From NCBI GenBank assembly GCA_963931865.1, contig OZ007509.1, positions 17,047,088 through 17,111,087 of the forward strand: a DNA stretch of 64,000 nt. The letters run 5' to 3'. A program made the position numbers and the translations under genes. A model generated the notes under the pieces. That model searched no databases. It worked only from the letters and a program-made list of their open reading frames with translations, and was not told the origin of the DNA. The DNA comes from Axinella damicornis. Its lineage: Eukaryota; Porifera; Demospongiae; Axinellida; Axinellidae. Positions 1-47,829 of the stretch are shown here, piece by piece; within the stretch, counting starts at the first letter, position 1; the number at the start of each line of letters is the position of its first letter.

Positions 1-330
1 ATAGGGAGGGGGAGGAGGAGAGGGAGCTATAGGGAGGGGGAGGAGGAGGAGGAGCTAGAGGGAGGAGGAGGAGCTAGAGGGAGGGGGAGGAGGAGAGAGG
101 GAGGAGGAGGTGGAGAGAGGGAGGAGGAGAGGGAGCTAGAGGGAGGGGGAGGAGGAGAGGGAGGAAGAGGGAAGGGGAGGAGGAGAGGGAGCTAGAGGGA
201 GGGGGAGGAGGAGAGGGAGCTAGAGGGAGGGGGAGGAGGAGAGGGAGCTAGAGGGAGGGGGAGGAGGAGAGGGAGCTAGAGGGAGGGGGAGAAGGAGAGG
301 GAGGAAGAGTGGGAGAGGGAGAAATACGAA
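1..330. repeat. GA-rich polypurine minisatellite
   Basis: Nearly pure purine on the + strand. A unit of about 30-36 bp built on GGGAGCTAGAGGGAGG plus GGAGGAGGAGA repeats with variation and runs off the left edge. The long reading frame on the other strand is only low-complexity Pro/Leu/Ser and is not a gene. Confidence 0.9.
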
Positions 331-2880
331 GAATGGATGAGGTAGAGGGAGTTGTGCGACAGGCTTGGGGGTATTTAATAAGTTAACCCTTCCTTTATTA
401 TGGGGAGCATCGTAGGGAGTGATCCACACAATACCCTGTTTGATATAAGGATGGGTGGGAATCTGGTGGGACTTCCTACTCCAAACACATGTAACGTAGT
501 GCCAGCTGATGTTTTTCTGTTCAACCATTGTTCTTATTTGGTACTGTTGACCCTGTACTAGTGTGCATGTTTATCCTAGTACGAAATGTCTCCACATGAA
601 TTGTGTTATCATCATAACTCACTCACTCCCAGCCTCAAGGCTACAAACCTTGCTCTGAAATTGCACCTGCAAATGGGTCCCATGGCGTGGAACCCTCAAT
701 GCCACTAATCAGTCATTCTGCAGGGCTGAAAAACCAGGCTAAGGTGTAGATGTTGTTGGTATTTGAGTAGGTGATGTAGGCGATGGATTCGTTGCTATCT
801 GGGGACAATTAAAGTTTGAGTCATGGAGGCACTGAATCAGTATCCCTGGCGAGAACGTTTTGTGACTGAAGAATATTCCCTTTAGCTCTCAGAACTGTAG
901 AGAAACTACGGTTGTGTGTACCCTCTACTGGTACGCAGTGCTATGATTGTGTTTGGAGCCAGGTAGCCTAGAAATGAAACCCCCTTTGGGTCAGGCCATC
1001 AGTCAGTAGGTGTTGAATTACAGGCTATTAGCAGTTCAGGTGGTGGCAGCTTATAGGGATGCCATATATGGGTTGAAGGAGCCTGAGTGAGTCCTATGCA
1101 GAACATGGACATAATACAGATCACAGAATATGTATATGACGCACATCGAGTGTATGCCTAACTCCAGAACTGTATACATGTAGCTGAAGGGGCCTAGCAA
1201 ACAGTACGTCGCACACCATCTCGGTCCCAGACCCAACCAACCCCAGCACGATCGCTTTTAGTATGGGAACGAGACTAGTCTATGTATATATTCTGGTCCA
1301 GCACACCAAGTGTTCTGCAGGACATGTGCAGACGGCATCAACAGATGAAAGCACTCTTACTGTCATTTTGTTACCGTGCGGTAACCGCCAGAGGTGGACT
1401 GGAATTAAACCACACTTTGGCGAGATGTTTGATTTAACTCCTGGAGTCTTACGTACAATTGGATCCTGTACTGCTGCTTATTGTTTGCATTAACCAGAGG
1501 TGTTCATAGAACACATACCCCGCCTGGAACGTCTACAGGATACAGTGCAGCAGCTACAATTGACGTGACATCTCTGCTGATGCGCATCGAATTGTTTGCC
1601 GTAATCAGAGAATGTCAAATGTATTTTATTAGTCACTCAGAATTCCACACATGCATCGAAGAAGCCCTCAGCACGTGTCTGACCAGCTCGTTGGCCTTAA
1701 ATCGCTTGTTGAAACCAAAATACTGTTGTTGAGTACAGTGTAGGTAGGTGTAGCAGCTGCACTTGCAGTCTCAACTAACATCCATTGTTTACCAAATAGA
1801 ATCTCTCCAAACATTGCGAGAAACTAATTTCAGAGCATACAACTAGGAAGTGTGTGTTGGCTTATATGGTCCAGCATCACAGCTGTATGTATTCCTCACT
1901 GAAGGTCCAGCACCGTGTGTGTGTGTGTGTGCCTCTCAGTATTTGCTGCATGTGTCTGCGTATGTCCATCCCTGGCCAGTATTGATGTGTAGTTGCTGTG
2001 CCCGCATACGCTAGCCTCATTCCCAGGCCTACCCTGTTTTTTCTACTCTTCACTTTGTGTTGACAAATACATGGAATTAACAAACAGTTGGGACATTCAT
2101 CACATGATGGCGTTAGGTAGACATGAGGGGTGGGCCCGCAATCTGTTCCGTTCCCATGTACCCTATTGATGTATGACTTCCTGAAACACACAGTTCTGAC
2201 TGAGCTCAGAGAAACTGCTAGAGCCAGACTGCTTATGTTGTGCATACCAATACCAGCATGCACAGCAGCTATAGTGATGGCATTCTGCACCGTTTGCACC
2301 AGCTGCGTGCACATTGGGCGTGATGGTGGTCCCAATTAACCATCCAATAGCGCAGGTTGCCACACAGTGTAATGCAGTGTGTCCACACAATTGGCCATTG
2401 TTGGCTCCCCATCCTGGCTGCCAGCACGCACAAACACACTCAATGAGGGCTAATCACCACTGAAAAGCCTCTTCTAATTCAACATTTACTTCTCCCAGTA
2501 GCCAAAACATTGGAATGCAGAGCCTCCATTAACACAGATATCTTAATAATGAGGAAGCTGAAATTGTCTTACCGTATTAGGCAATTGTATGTTCCTTGGC
2601 TTTGAGGAATTGTATTGCGTGTTGCATGCATGTCCATTTGTTCAGATTATGCAGCCATTCCAAGAACTTTACCTCCCCTCTTGCCTGCATTTTTGCAGTA
2701 GTATGGCTCTAGCGATGCAGACCTCAGGCTGGAGTGGGGGCCTGGGAACTGACTCTGTCTGTAGAATGGAACTGGACAGACAGCTGTTTTTGTAGACTGG
2801 CAGGGTTGGGAATCTAACCTTTCCTGAATGGCTTAAGTGACTGCACCAGAGGTCTCTCACACGACAATCATGGCCACATA
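331..2880. other. Gene-free stretch
   Basis: No coding region is supported. Frames are short, overlap on both strands and lack family resemblance or plausible splice-linked partners. The only recognisable item is half of a foldback element near 2,012. Untranslated exons of the downstream Rho GEF cannot be excluded. Confidence 0.6.
2012..2075 (+). mobile_element. Half of a foldback element (TAGCCTC end)
   Basis: Begins TAGCCTCATTCCCAGGCC followed by TACCCTGTTTTTTC, matching the left arms of the elements at 18,193 and 62,573. No matching right arm follows, so this is a truncated or decayed copy. Confidence 0.6.
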
Positions 2881-3320
2881 TAGCCACCAAGATGATGTCA
2901 CTTCCGGCGCTGTCCATGCACTGGTTCTGTGTGAGCGGAAAGGGTGGAACAAGGGGAGGTGGATGGGTGCATCCGAAGGGTACAAACAGCTAGTATGGCC
3001 TTGTCTGGGTTCGGCTGTAGAAAGGCCTTGGTTGGCACCAAGAGCCATATATTTCTGTCGTTTCTTGGGGGCCTAAATGGACTTATAAATAAGCTGTCTC
3101 ACCTTTTAGGCCCTCCATTTCCGGTGTTCAAGGCCCGTTATTCAGGTTGGTTTTTCCTGAGAGACTTGATTGAAAGTGTGTTAATCAGTGGGTGTGGTTA
3201 CAGAGTAACTGCTTAGGATGGCTGAAATTACTTGTGGGAACAGGGCCAACAACGAAATTAGGGCACATTAAATGCCCTCCCTAGTTGCTGAAAAGACCTC
3301 TACAAAAGCTATGAGTGGGA
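2880..3320 (+). repeat. Dispersed repeat, copy A
   Basis: Diverged partner of 4,835-5,240. Shared landmarks in the same order include GAAAGGGTGG, TGTAGAAAGGCCTT, GGCCTCCATTT (GGCCCTCCATTT here), GTGGGTGTGG, CTGCTTAGGATG and GACCTCT. Many substitutions and small indels show an old family. No protein-coding frame is common to both copies. Confidence 0.65.
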
Positions 3321-3739
3321 AGGGTTATTGTGTACAATCCTATAGGGGTATACACTTGTATGGAATACCCTCCTATACTCGCAGCAGCATTGACCAGTTG
3401 CGTTTGAAAGTTCCGTGTTGTGTACAGATTCCAGAATCATGCTTCTGTATGGAATTGCTTACCGTCCTTGCATGAGATTCAGTATTCGGAAGCACAGAGA
3501 TTCGCAAGTGCAAATGAATTCTGCTGTAGTTCTATTCCACCATTCCTGGTCTGACTCTGTTACTACACACACCCGACTGCTGGGTGTTTCAAGTTGCTCC
3601 CGTGAGAAGAATGTTTTGTTTGTAGTTTGCTTTCAGTTTCCCTGTTAACCTCTGACCTGAGAAGGCATAACTATGCTGTCCAACCAGAAACTAGTAGTGA
3701 TGGAAGTACAATGCCACTATGTCCTAGCTGTGAGGCTCC

Positions 3740-4815
3740 CACTCACCATGTCCTGTCAGCATGTCCTGTGAGGCTCACGTGCACACTCACCATGTCCTGT
3801 GAGGCTCACGTGCACACTCACCATGTCCTGTGAGGCTCACATGCACACTCACCATGTCCTGTGAGGCCCTCACTCACCATGTCCTGTGAGACTCGCTGTC
3901 TCTGTCCTGTGAGGCTCACGTGCACACTCACCATGTCCTGTGAGGCTCACGTGCACACTCGATCACCATGTCCTGTGAGGCTCACGTGCACACTCACCAT
4001 GTCCTGTGAGGCTCACATGCACACTCACCATGTCCTGTGAGGCTCACGTGCACACTCGATCACCATGTCCTGTGAGGCTCACGTGCACACTCACCATGTC
4101 CTGTGAGGCTCACGTGCACACTCGATCACCATGTCCTGTGAGGCTCACGTGCACACTCACCATGTCCTGTGAGGCTCACGTGCACACTCACCATGTCCTG
4201 TGAGGCTCTGTGTCCTGTGAGGCCCTCACTCACCATGTCCTGTGAGGCTCACGTGCACACTCACCATGTCCTGTGAGGCTCTGTGTCCTGTGAGGCCCTC
4301 ACTCACCATGTCCTGTGAGGCTCACGTGCACACTCAGCATGTCCTGTGAGGCTCACGTGCACACTCAGCATGTCCTGTGAGGCTCACGTGCACACTCACC
4401 ATGTCCTGTGAGGCTCTCACTCACCATGTCCTGTGAGGCTCACTGTCTCTGTCCTGTGAGGCTCTGTGTCCTGTGAGGCTAGCTCTGTGTCCTGTGAGGC
4501 TAGCTCTGTGTCCTGTGAGGCTCTCACTCACCATGTCCTGTGAGGCTCACTGTCTCTGTCCTGTGAGGCTCTGTGTCCTGTGAGGCTAGCTCTGTGTCCT
4601 GTGAGGCTCACTGTCTCTGTCCTGTGAGGCTCTCTGTCCTGTGAGGCTCGCTGTCTCTGTGTCCTGTGAGGCTCGCTGTCTCTGTGTCCTGTGAGGCTCA
4701 CTGTCTCTGTCCTGTGAGGCTCTGTGTCCTGTGAGGCTCTGTGTCCTGTGAGGCTCGCTGTCTCTCTGTCCTGTGAGGCTCGCTGTCTCTGTGTCCTGTG
4801 ACGCTCACTGTCACC
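3740..4815 (+). repeat. Minisatellite of about 31 bp and shorter variant units
   Basis: Tandem units share the core ATGTCCTGTGAGGCTCACG. The first two thirds carry a roughly 31-bp unit that continues with TGCACACTCACC. The last third changes to shorter units built on CTCTGTGTCCTGTGAGGCT. Reading frames through it on either strand are repeat artefacts. Confidence 0.95.
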
Positions 4816-4834
4816 AAGGCCGTACGATGTCATG

Positions 4835-5240
4835 AGCTTCATTATGTCATTTCCAGCATTGTCGTTTGGAGATAGGTTCTGCCTGAGCAGAAAGGGTGGG
4901 ACAGGGGGAGGTGGGTAGGTGGCCGTACCTGGGCTCAGGTGTAGAAAGGCCTTTGTTGGCATAAATGCATGAGGTTCAAAACAAGCCATCTCTCCTAGCT
5001 AGCTGTAGGGCCTCCATTTTCAGGGGTCAATTGGCCCGTTTTTCAGCTACGTACACCAAGTTGGCATTTCCAAGAACCTAGAGCTTCTTAATTTGTGGGT
5101 GTGGCCGGAGTCACATACCTGCTTAGGATGCTACACTGTTGAGCCCAACAGCTGCCCGAGGAAATTATAGGTATATGTTTAAGGGCTCTAGAGGCTGAAA
5201 ATGACCTCTGCAAATACTATGAACTCTTGGTTGAGGGGGA
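4835..5240 (+). repeat. Dispersed repeat, copy B
   Basis: Homologue of 2,880-3,320 in the same orientation, on the other side of the minisatellite. The minisatellite therefore either arose inside a once continuous pair or separates two insertions. Confidence 0.65.
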
Positions 5241-5880
5241 GGCCGCTATGCACTCCACACAATTAAACAGATGCTAACTGTGAGGTGGTTGCCAAGGAGC
5301 TGACTTTCAATGTTTGCACAGCAGCACTGGAAGTGGGTGTAAGCTTTGATGGTCCCTCTGGTACGTTGTGGGTATAATATATGGCACACTTGTGTGTAAG
5401 GGGCATCCTTTCTAAAGTGGTATGTTTGGGTTTTGCGTCGGTAGCAACTGGCGCAATCATTGACTCTGTTTGCATTCTTGTGATTTCGGTTCTGAGGCTG
5501 GCAGCTATAGTGTACTTGTGGCCATAATTATCCCACCCTGGGCTCACTGTAGTAGCTGAGAATCCGCGGCCTGCAGTGGACCCTCCGGTGATACGTTATG
5601 GTCATGCTAGCTACTTCACTTCAAGGGGATGCAGCCTCTCGCATGCGACCTCAACCACCAAATACTCCAACTGTGCAACTAGCCTTATTGGAATTAGTGC
5701 ATTAATTAACGCATCAATCAGAAAGAGCTTCCTGATGTATATCGTCTGGACAAGAGTATTGATGGCACACCTGTAGCGGCCTATCACAAATAGATTATGA
5801 GTTGTTGATCATTCAGTTGCTCTCAATGATGAAACTGGTTGCTTCTTGTGGTACCGTGTCAGTCACACACAGATCTCCTT
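5241..5880. other. Gene-free stretch
   Basis: Unique-looking non-coding sequence. No exon, RNA gene or repeat structure is recognised. Confidence 0.5.
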
Positions 5881-5884
5881 GTAG

Positions 5885-6112
5885 CCTGGTTGCTTGTTGG
5901 CCAGATGGTTAAAGCACTGACTGTGGACCTCGAGGTCCCAGGTTCCGTCCCCACTAGTCAACAGGGATTTACTTTCACCTTCAGGTTTAGCCAGGCCCAA
6001 GAGCTCAGGCCTGGGAATGAGGCCACTTCAGGGTGCACACACCCACGCTACAAGTCGAGAAGAAGGGATATCACCTTTGTGTCCTTTGGTAGAGACGTAT
6101 ACATACAGTAAA
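5885..6112 (+). mobile_element. tRNA-derived SINE
   Basis: A tRNA-like head at about 5,888-5,962 carries an A-box-like stretch (TGGCCAGATGGTTAAAGC, 5,898-5,915) and a B-box-like GGTTCCGTCCC (5,941-5,951) at normal tRNA spacing. The would-be acceptor stem barely pairs, so it is a retroposon head and not a working tRNA. A tRNA-unrelated body follows. The end is a guess, and the adenine run at 6,184-6,193 could be the decayed tail. Confidence 0.55.
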
Positions 6113-7930
6113 CCATTGGTCCGGGGACCTAGGCTCTGCCTTCATTGCCTTCATTGTGGATCGTGGTAAATTCCTTAGAGTAGAAAAAAAAAACACCAGC
6201 GAAAACGCATCACAAAGAGGTAAGAATAGTGGTGCCCTGTGTTGGGAGCGTTAGCAGCTGTTCTGGGCAAGTGTGTTCGGATGTGTAGCATTCCATTGTA
6301 GTAGTGCAGTGACGTGTGTAATGAGCCTCCAACGACAGGATAACAGAAAGTCATATTACATGACTCCAGTTTGCCTTTGAAAAGTAGTTACCCCTTACAT
6401 GTATGTAATGACCTCACACAGCATCATAGTAATTTGAATGTTAGTAGACAAATTGCTCTCGTCTTTGGGCAGTTGAGTTTCTCCTTGTGAAGCAAAGAGA
6501 TGCATCAGGTGAGGACTTTACAGAAGCCCACACGTTGGTATGTGAGGCTTCTGCCTACCCAATATCTACTTTTCACTATACTTCCCCTATAGTGAAATAT
6601 CTTTGATGCACATACCTGCAAAATGACCAGTTGTACTCTAAATATGTATCCATGTAACGTCCATAATACAAAAGAAGGCAACAACGTCTCTCTGGCCGGA
6701 CTCTGGAAGGGATTTAGTGATGGCCTGTCATTCTCCACCTCTCGAAACAGCAAATAAATACCCTACCTGGAGTATAATATGTGGCGGAGTAAGCACGTTT
6801 TGTCCCCAGTATTGACACAGTCCAAGAGTGCATGGCTAGCCTACCGCTTGCACACCCTTTCAAGTTCAGCACTCGGTCAGTACAGCGGTCACCTGCTGGC
6901 CATTGCATCCACGTGAGCTGTACGTCGCCAAGTCCCCTGCTGAATCTTGCTGTTCTGACCTCCAATGCCACCAGTTGTACCCTTGGTAAATATGCCTCAC
7001 CTTGTACCTCAATTTTGCTACGTACTTACAAGCATTTAATTACTCTATCTACAGGGTAATTGAATGTGGGAGGGTACGACCCCTGAATGACAACAATTAC
7101 CTTTGTTTGTGAATATTGATTAGAGGAAGCCTCAGAACCTCAGCTTCATGTTACACTGTTTGGGTTTGTTTACATTTTTCGGTACAGATGTCCACAGTGC
7201 ACTCTGGCATGTTGTGGATGTCGACTGTACGTATATGGACGATACATCAGACAAGACTGCATAGCAAAGTGCATATACTTCATGTAAATATGTGCCTTTT
7301 ACAGAATGCATTCTTTATGATATACGTACACACAGTGGCATTAAAATAATCTGGCTTTGGTTTGGGGCTTGGAGCGGGGTGTCCCTTCTCCCTCGCTCCT
7401 GCTCACCCTGAGATTACTGCCTCCTTGTGCTGTGCATGGTCCGTCTTGTACCAACTTGTTCCTAGGCTGTTGTGTGTTTTGATTTCTACCATGTGTATGA
7501 CCATATTAGGCAGCCCATCAACTGGTGGTGGGGTGGGGGTGTTGCCACGGTGGCCTCATAGGGATCTATACCAGCTGTGTGTAATGCCAGAGTCAGGGAA
7601 ATTAAGCTTTGGACAGCTTCCAGAATCATTGATTGAGGATGAAAATGGCAAGTGGTGTGATTGGTTCGTGCCAAGATGTTGATTATCCACCTCTAAGAGC
7701 AGCACAGTTGGCTATAGCCGCATTCCCAGGCCGGAGGGACAAGGCTAAGTTGGCTAGTAATCTCTGTTCAATCCTTTGTGCAAACATGTATGTATTGTAG
7801 TGTATGGACTAGCCCCAGACTCCCCCTGCAACATTTATCCAAACAAGGTATATGTCATTTGAGCACAAGCAGGTGGCCATGCAGCAGGTGCTTCCTGACA
7901 CATGCCTCCAGTTGAGCTAGAACTCCCAAA
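6113..7930. other. Gene-free stretch
   Basis: No supported coding exon. The longest frame (7,362-7,682, + strand) has no recognisable fold or family. Confidence 0.5.
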
Positions 7931-8305
7931 TCGTTGCAACTCCTGGCCTGGCCTCCTCAGCTCGCAATACCGTGCGTTGCCTGAAACCGAACGGCTTGGG
8001 AACGAGACCACGATCTAGTATACCCCTCCGTGTACGTACGTATTACGTTCGTGAGCGAAATTTGAGCAAGGAAGAAGCTCATGGCGGCCCTGGGATCTGC
8101 AATCCTCGTACATCTGGAACTTGCAGTGCAAAGCGCGAAGGTGCCACGAGAGCCCATCCTGAGAAGTGAAAAATGAAGGCGAAAAATTTTTTTCCCCGCT
8201 TCGCGCGGACTGATCAGCACTACACACCTCTATGCACTGCCTCCGGCAGCGTTTAATATATAGTGCCCCCCCTTTCATAAATCCTGTATCCGCCCCTGCC
8301 CTACC
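7930..8305 (+). mobile_element. hAT-like non-autonomous element (fragment)
   Basis: The 7,937-8,110 stretch is the reverse complement, with divergence, of 26,501-26,650. The right end reads TGTATCCGCCCCTGCC, the reverse complement of a GGCGGATaCAGG-type terminus like those of many invertebrate hAT-like elements. No transposase frame is present. Family assignment rests only on the terminus. Confidence 0.45.
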
Positions 8306-8378
8306 ACCTCTAAAGAGAGTGCTACGGCCCTGTGTGGGGCAGACTGCCTGTAGGGGCCCCCCAGAGGTTTTCACGCAC

Positions 8379-8419
8379 ATGGTGGTGGTGGTGGTGGGGG
8401 GGGGGGGGGGGGGGGGGGC
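8379..8419. repeat. GGT/poly-G low-complexity tract
   Basis: A short GGT repeat runs into a pure G run of about 20 bases. Confidence 0.9.
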
Positions 8420-8637
8420 TGTAAAGAGTGTGGGGCACATGCAGTCAAATTCAGGAGAGTTAGTTAGCGTATGTATACCATCATTTTATACTCTGGTTGG
8501 CTGTGCGTTGTACTAGACCCTGCCCACTGATGGGCATACTGGGTTAACTGGTACCGCGTAGTGGAAGTTCTCGTGGGTGAAAAGTGTCGCAAAATGTTGC
8601 AGAATTGTTTGTAACTTCACTTCGCTGTGATTTCCTA

Positions 8638-8726
8638 TAGCCTCGTTCCCAGGGTCTCATACACGCGAACAAAGATTCGGTACTGTAAGCGACGAAAAAC
8701 TGGGCGATGGCCTGGGAACGAGGCTA
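8638..8726. mobile_element. Foldback element, TAGCCTCGTTCCCAGG ends
   Basis: Starts TAGCCTCGTTCCCAGG and ends CCTGGGAACGAGGCTA, a perfect terminal inverted repeat of 16 bp. The interior shares GTAAGCGACGAAAAACTGGGCG with the elements at 13,285 and 44,683. No protein is encoded. Confidence 0.8.
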
Positions 8727-8915
8727 AGGATATCCATCACCCACCCTCACCCTCAAAGACACACCCTCTGCAGTAGCATGCTGGCCAACATTTGGGAAAT
8801 ACCAGTATAGATATAGAGCCATTTTTCCTTCATCACTATGTGAACATTTGTGTAGAGACCTTGTCTACCCTAGTACTGTAGTAGACTCTGTATGTACTGT
8901 ACTGCACCTTATACC

Positions 8916-9035
<120 letters not shown>

Positions 9036-9089
9036 TACAGATAGCTGACTGTCTTCCCTACGACTTCCACATCGCTACCGCAAACGATC

Positions 9090-44125
<35,036 letters not shown>

Positions 44126-44650
44126 GCCAGTCACATGACATTTACTTCATGTCACATGTACTTCAGAAATCCAGACTGCTTTTATTTCTCCTCCTCCACT
44201 TTCATCCTTTTCACGGAGTTTGTCAGATTCTTGTGTTCATATACTTTGGAAACTCAGTATTATGATTCTGTGTGCAATGTTTGTTTGTGCGGATGTTCCG
44301 GTGATGTTATTTTTTTATGTGCTATGAGCTTTATTCCCAGCCTACATTGCGGCTGTTAAAAGTAGTAATATTATTGTTGTGCTGTCAGTTCTTGAAATGC
44401 AACGATGACATTCTTCTTTAATGCAGAGCATTGCATGTCTGTCCGTTGGGAGGATTGATTACCCATGCAGTAACCTCTCCCCCCATGCCATTTTGTTATA
44501 ATAGGCTGGATACATTCATTGTGTATCCCAATTTGATGCAGGACTTCAAAATAAGTGCATGGTTATTGGTCCAGCAGATAGTGGGGTGATGGCATGTTAG
44601 GGCTAGGGCCAGTGGCTGAATGTGCATGCGTGTCCATCAGCTGCAGAATT

Positions 44651-44656
44651 ATTAAA
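44651..44656 (+). terminator. Candidate poly(A) signal of the Rho GEF
   Basis: ATTAAA, about 525 nt past the stop codon. I saw no AATAAA in between. A second ATTAAA lies near 44,926. Which one is used cannot be decided here. Confidence 0.25.
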
Positions 44657-44682
44657 GTATGTACTTCTGCCGGACCAATATC

Positions 44683-44776
44683 TAGCCTCGTTCTCGGACC
44701 TTCTCACCCCAGCGTTTGTACTGCAAGCGATAAATGCTTGGGTGAGAAGGCCTGCATGGGAATGAGCTCGAGGCTA
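44683..44776. mobile_element. Foldback element downstream of the Rho GEF
   Basis: Left end TAGCCTCGTTCTCGGACC, right end GAGCTCGAGGCTA. The arms CCTTCTCACCC/GGGTGAGAAGG pair. The interior TACTGCAAGCGATAAATGCT resembles the 8,638 and 13,285 elements. Confidence 0.75.
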
Positions 44777-45077
44777 ACATCAATACGTATTTAAGGCACT
44801 ACACTAGCTAGTATTTTCCTGGACTTAAGAACTGCAGCTGACCAAGAATATGTACAGTACCAAGGCCAGTAGTGCTATATATCTTACATGTACATGTAGT
44901 ACAAATGTAGCATTTGTTTACTTTATTAAAGAGTTACTAAAAGCACATTTAGTTTGTAGTTACCCACTGTTTTTGGATAGTAAACAAACTACGTATACAT
45001 GTAAGGCAGTCATGAAAGGAATTAGGCTCAGACTTGCTACAATGCATTACATGTATCTAGCTAGTTTTGGCATTTTC

Positions 45078-45515
45078 AAAAAAAAAAAGAGAAAAAAAAG
45101 AGAGAAAAAAAAGAACAACCTAGCAACACACCCATCCCTCCGTGACAGGTCAGACACCGAAGTGTAAGCCTCAGGAGTGCTGGATAGGCGTGCCTGGAAT
45201 CACAGGAGGGCGACCTGCTTTCAACCAGACACCTTTAGCTTCGGTGGTCAGATGGGAACCGGCGTACTCCGGCTGCTAGGCGGGGAAGCTGAGAACCGGT
45301 ATGTACGGAGGGGCCCAGACTCGTACTCGGTTATTGGGGAGGCGAACACTCAACCCCCAGGCTGCAAAGCAAGTGCTTATAATTAGCGAGTGTGCCATCC
45401 CGACTTCCCGCCAAAACCTGGTACAAATTCTGATTATAAACCCAAACCGGATGTATCCAGTTGCGCATGCGCGGTAGACTTCCCGCCAAATAATTATTTC
45501 AAACTTCATCTGTCT
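45078..45515 (-). mobile_element. SINE-like repeat, copy 1 (5S-like segment)
   Basis: About 400 bp repeated at 45,880-46,290 with scattered changes. Each copy has an A-rich run with interspersed G at its left (a T-rich 3' end on the minus strand), followed by CAACCTAGCAAC. The segment AGATGGGAACCGGCGTAC then TCCGGCTGCTAGGC resembles the 3' part of 5S rRNA. This hints at a 5S-derived SINE, but I could not align the rest. Family uncertain. Confidence 0.45.
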
Positions 45516-45879
45516 GACCTTGACCTGCCGTCAAAGAGGTGACTATGCCTCTATCTCGAGTAACCATGCCTCGAGTTCAGGTGTTTTGTCTGTTTGCGTG
45601 GGGAATACAGACAAGAAAGAGGATTCTCTCCCGGGAGGTGTTTAGCGGAGTCGCGGTTTAGTGGCTGCTAGACACACTACACCTGGTAGGATCCAAAGAT
45701 CCCCTATGTGCTGGACTGAGTTACCCTCCATTCAGATTACTGGCACTGTCAGCACGAAGCAGAGACTGTGAATAGTCAGGTTGCGCCCTGTAACACTGTG
45801 CCTTCAGGTTGCGCCCTGTAACACTGTGCCTTCAGGTTGCGCCCTGTAGTGTCAGTTGGCTGAGCTAGCTAGTTATAGA

Positions 45880-46290
45880 AAAAGAAGAAAAAAAGGAAAA
45901 GAAAAAAAAGAAAAAACAACCTAGCAACTCACCCATCCCTCCGTGACAGGTCGAACACCAAAGTGTAAGCCTCAGGAGCGCTGGATAGGCGGTCCTGGAA
46001 TCACAGGAGGGCGACCTGCTTTCTACCAGAACACCTTTAGCTTCGGTGGTCAGATGGGAACCGGCGTACTCAAGCTGCTAGGCGGGGAAGTCGAGAACCG
46101 GTATGTACGGAGTGGCCCAGACTCGTACTCGGTTATTGGGGAGACGAACACTCAACCCCCAGGCTGTAAAGCAAGTGCTTAGCGAGTGTGCCATCCCAAC
46201 TTCCCGCCAAAAGTTGTTACAAATTCAGTATTTATACCCTAACCGGATGTATTCTGTTGCGCATGCGCGTGCCACCTGACCTTGACTTCC
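45880..46290 (-). mobile_element. SINE-like repeat, copy 2
   Basis: Partner of 45,078-45,515 in the same orientation. Between them is a threefold tandem of about 30 bp (TTGCGCCCTGTAACACTGTG core, 45,780-45,850). Confidence 0.55.
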
Positions 46291-47829
46291 CGCCAAAAAT
46301 ATTTGAAACTAGCCGCGGGCTGTGCGGTCTAGCTAACTCTCTGCCGCTCAGTGAAGAGGCAAGGACAATTCGACGTTAGTTGGAAGAGACAGTGGGCTTT
46401 CCATGAATTCTGTGAGACAGACATATGAGCTTTGGAAGGAGGGTGAGGCCCGAGTCAGTTTTCCGCTTTGTATTGCTCATAATTATGTGTAGAGCTGTTT
46501 GCTTTTCCATTTCAAACGTTATTAGCTAGCTAGTGTAGGGCCTTAGAATATGAAATCATGCATAACACAGTATACATTTGGACATATTCTACTCAGAAAG
46601 ACAGTTAGTCATAGGCTTCTCCCTTCCATCAGCAGCATACCTGTAGCATCATGGATCTTGACCAGCCGACACTTCACACTAGCTGGCTCCATCAAAGGTT
46701 GACCCAAGTTTCTACTCCGGAGTTACTGTAACAAGCGATGTCGACATTCCTTTGTTGTAAGTATATTAATTTTCACACTTTAGCCAATAAAGCCGTCTCC
46801 AGATGACATGGCATTTTCCAGCGGATCTTTAATCCTTCCATCTTGCTGAGCTTCCATCTTGCTTAGTTTTAGTTAACTAAAACAACATTGGTATAAACCC
46901 TACCAACCGCTCATTATAATGTTGTCTTGGCTCTTCGGTTTTGCAGGCTAGTCTACGTTATAATTAGTAGCCACGAGCATACGACCAGAGCATGACACTG
47001 ATGAGAGTAGAGGTAACTGTGCTCTCGCAAAAAGTTATATAGCTGGTACTGACTTCATGAGTCAGTTCTAGCAGACTAAGCAACGTAGCCTGCCTTCAAG
47101 TCTGAGTCTTGTGCATGCAGTTCGCTGCCTAGAATTTGAACGGTTATACAAATAGTTTGAACTCTTGTCTTGACACTTTGTTCACATCTGACCTCCAGTT
47201 TGGGTTGAAGAGAAGCTAGCTACTCAGCAGATTAATGCTGAGGGTGTGCGGTGGTGCACTGGAGTATAGAGTGAGACATGCATATGGTGAACCATTCTAT
47301 ATACTGAGCTATACGCCACAGCAAGAGGCAGCGTTCCAGAAGTTAGTGAATGTCAATCACATGCAGTACAATTGCGCCTTCGGCGGCTCGATGCGCCCTT
47401 GATCTGAATTATAACAACTGTAAAAAAAAGTCCCTGAGTAATATATCAATGATGTTTAGTGGAGTTTAAATATGATTTGAGTCTTTTCGACATTCGACCT
47501 CGACTTCACAGAGGGTGAATTGGGAGGGCCATGGAGGGAGGAGCATTGGGAGAGTATAACATCATCGTCTTCAGAGAGGGAGGAGCATTTTATTATACTT
47601 CTGTATACTCGATCCCCTCCCTCCTTAAAATTGCCCCCCCCCCCCCCCCCCCCCCCCCCAATATGTTCACCCTCCCAAGGGGGGGGGCCTAAAATCTTGT
47701 CTGCCACTCCATCAGCAGTGGCTTAATCATTATGAAAACAGGTTAACTATTGCACAACACATATATATCCCATGGACAAAACAGTGAAAGTCTTGATAAG
47801 TATGCATGGTCAACAAAATGAAACCAGAC
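46291..47829. other. Gene-free intergenic stretch
   Basis: No coding exon recognised. It contains a C run of about 23 bases at 47,637-47,659. It could hold a C-terminal exon of the receptor gene on the minus strand, but I see no convincing one. Confidence 0.5.
47589..47594 (-). terminator. Candidate poly(A) signal for the receptor gene
   Basis: AATAAA on the minus strand (inside TATAATAAAATG), about 236 nt after the receptor stop codon. Confidence 0.4.

Noticed and set aside
5888..5962. Functional tRNA gene
   Set aside because: The A-box and B-box-like parts are present, but the acceptor and anticodon stems do not pair properly. Treated as a SINE head.
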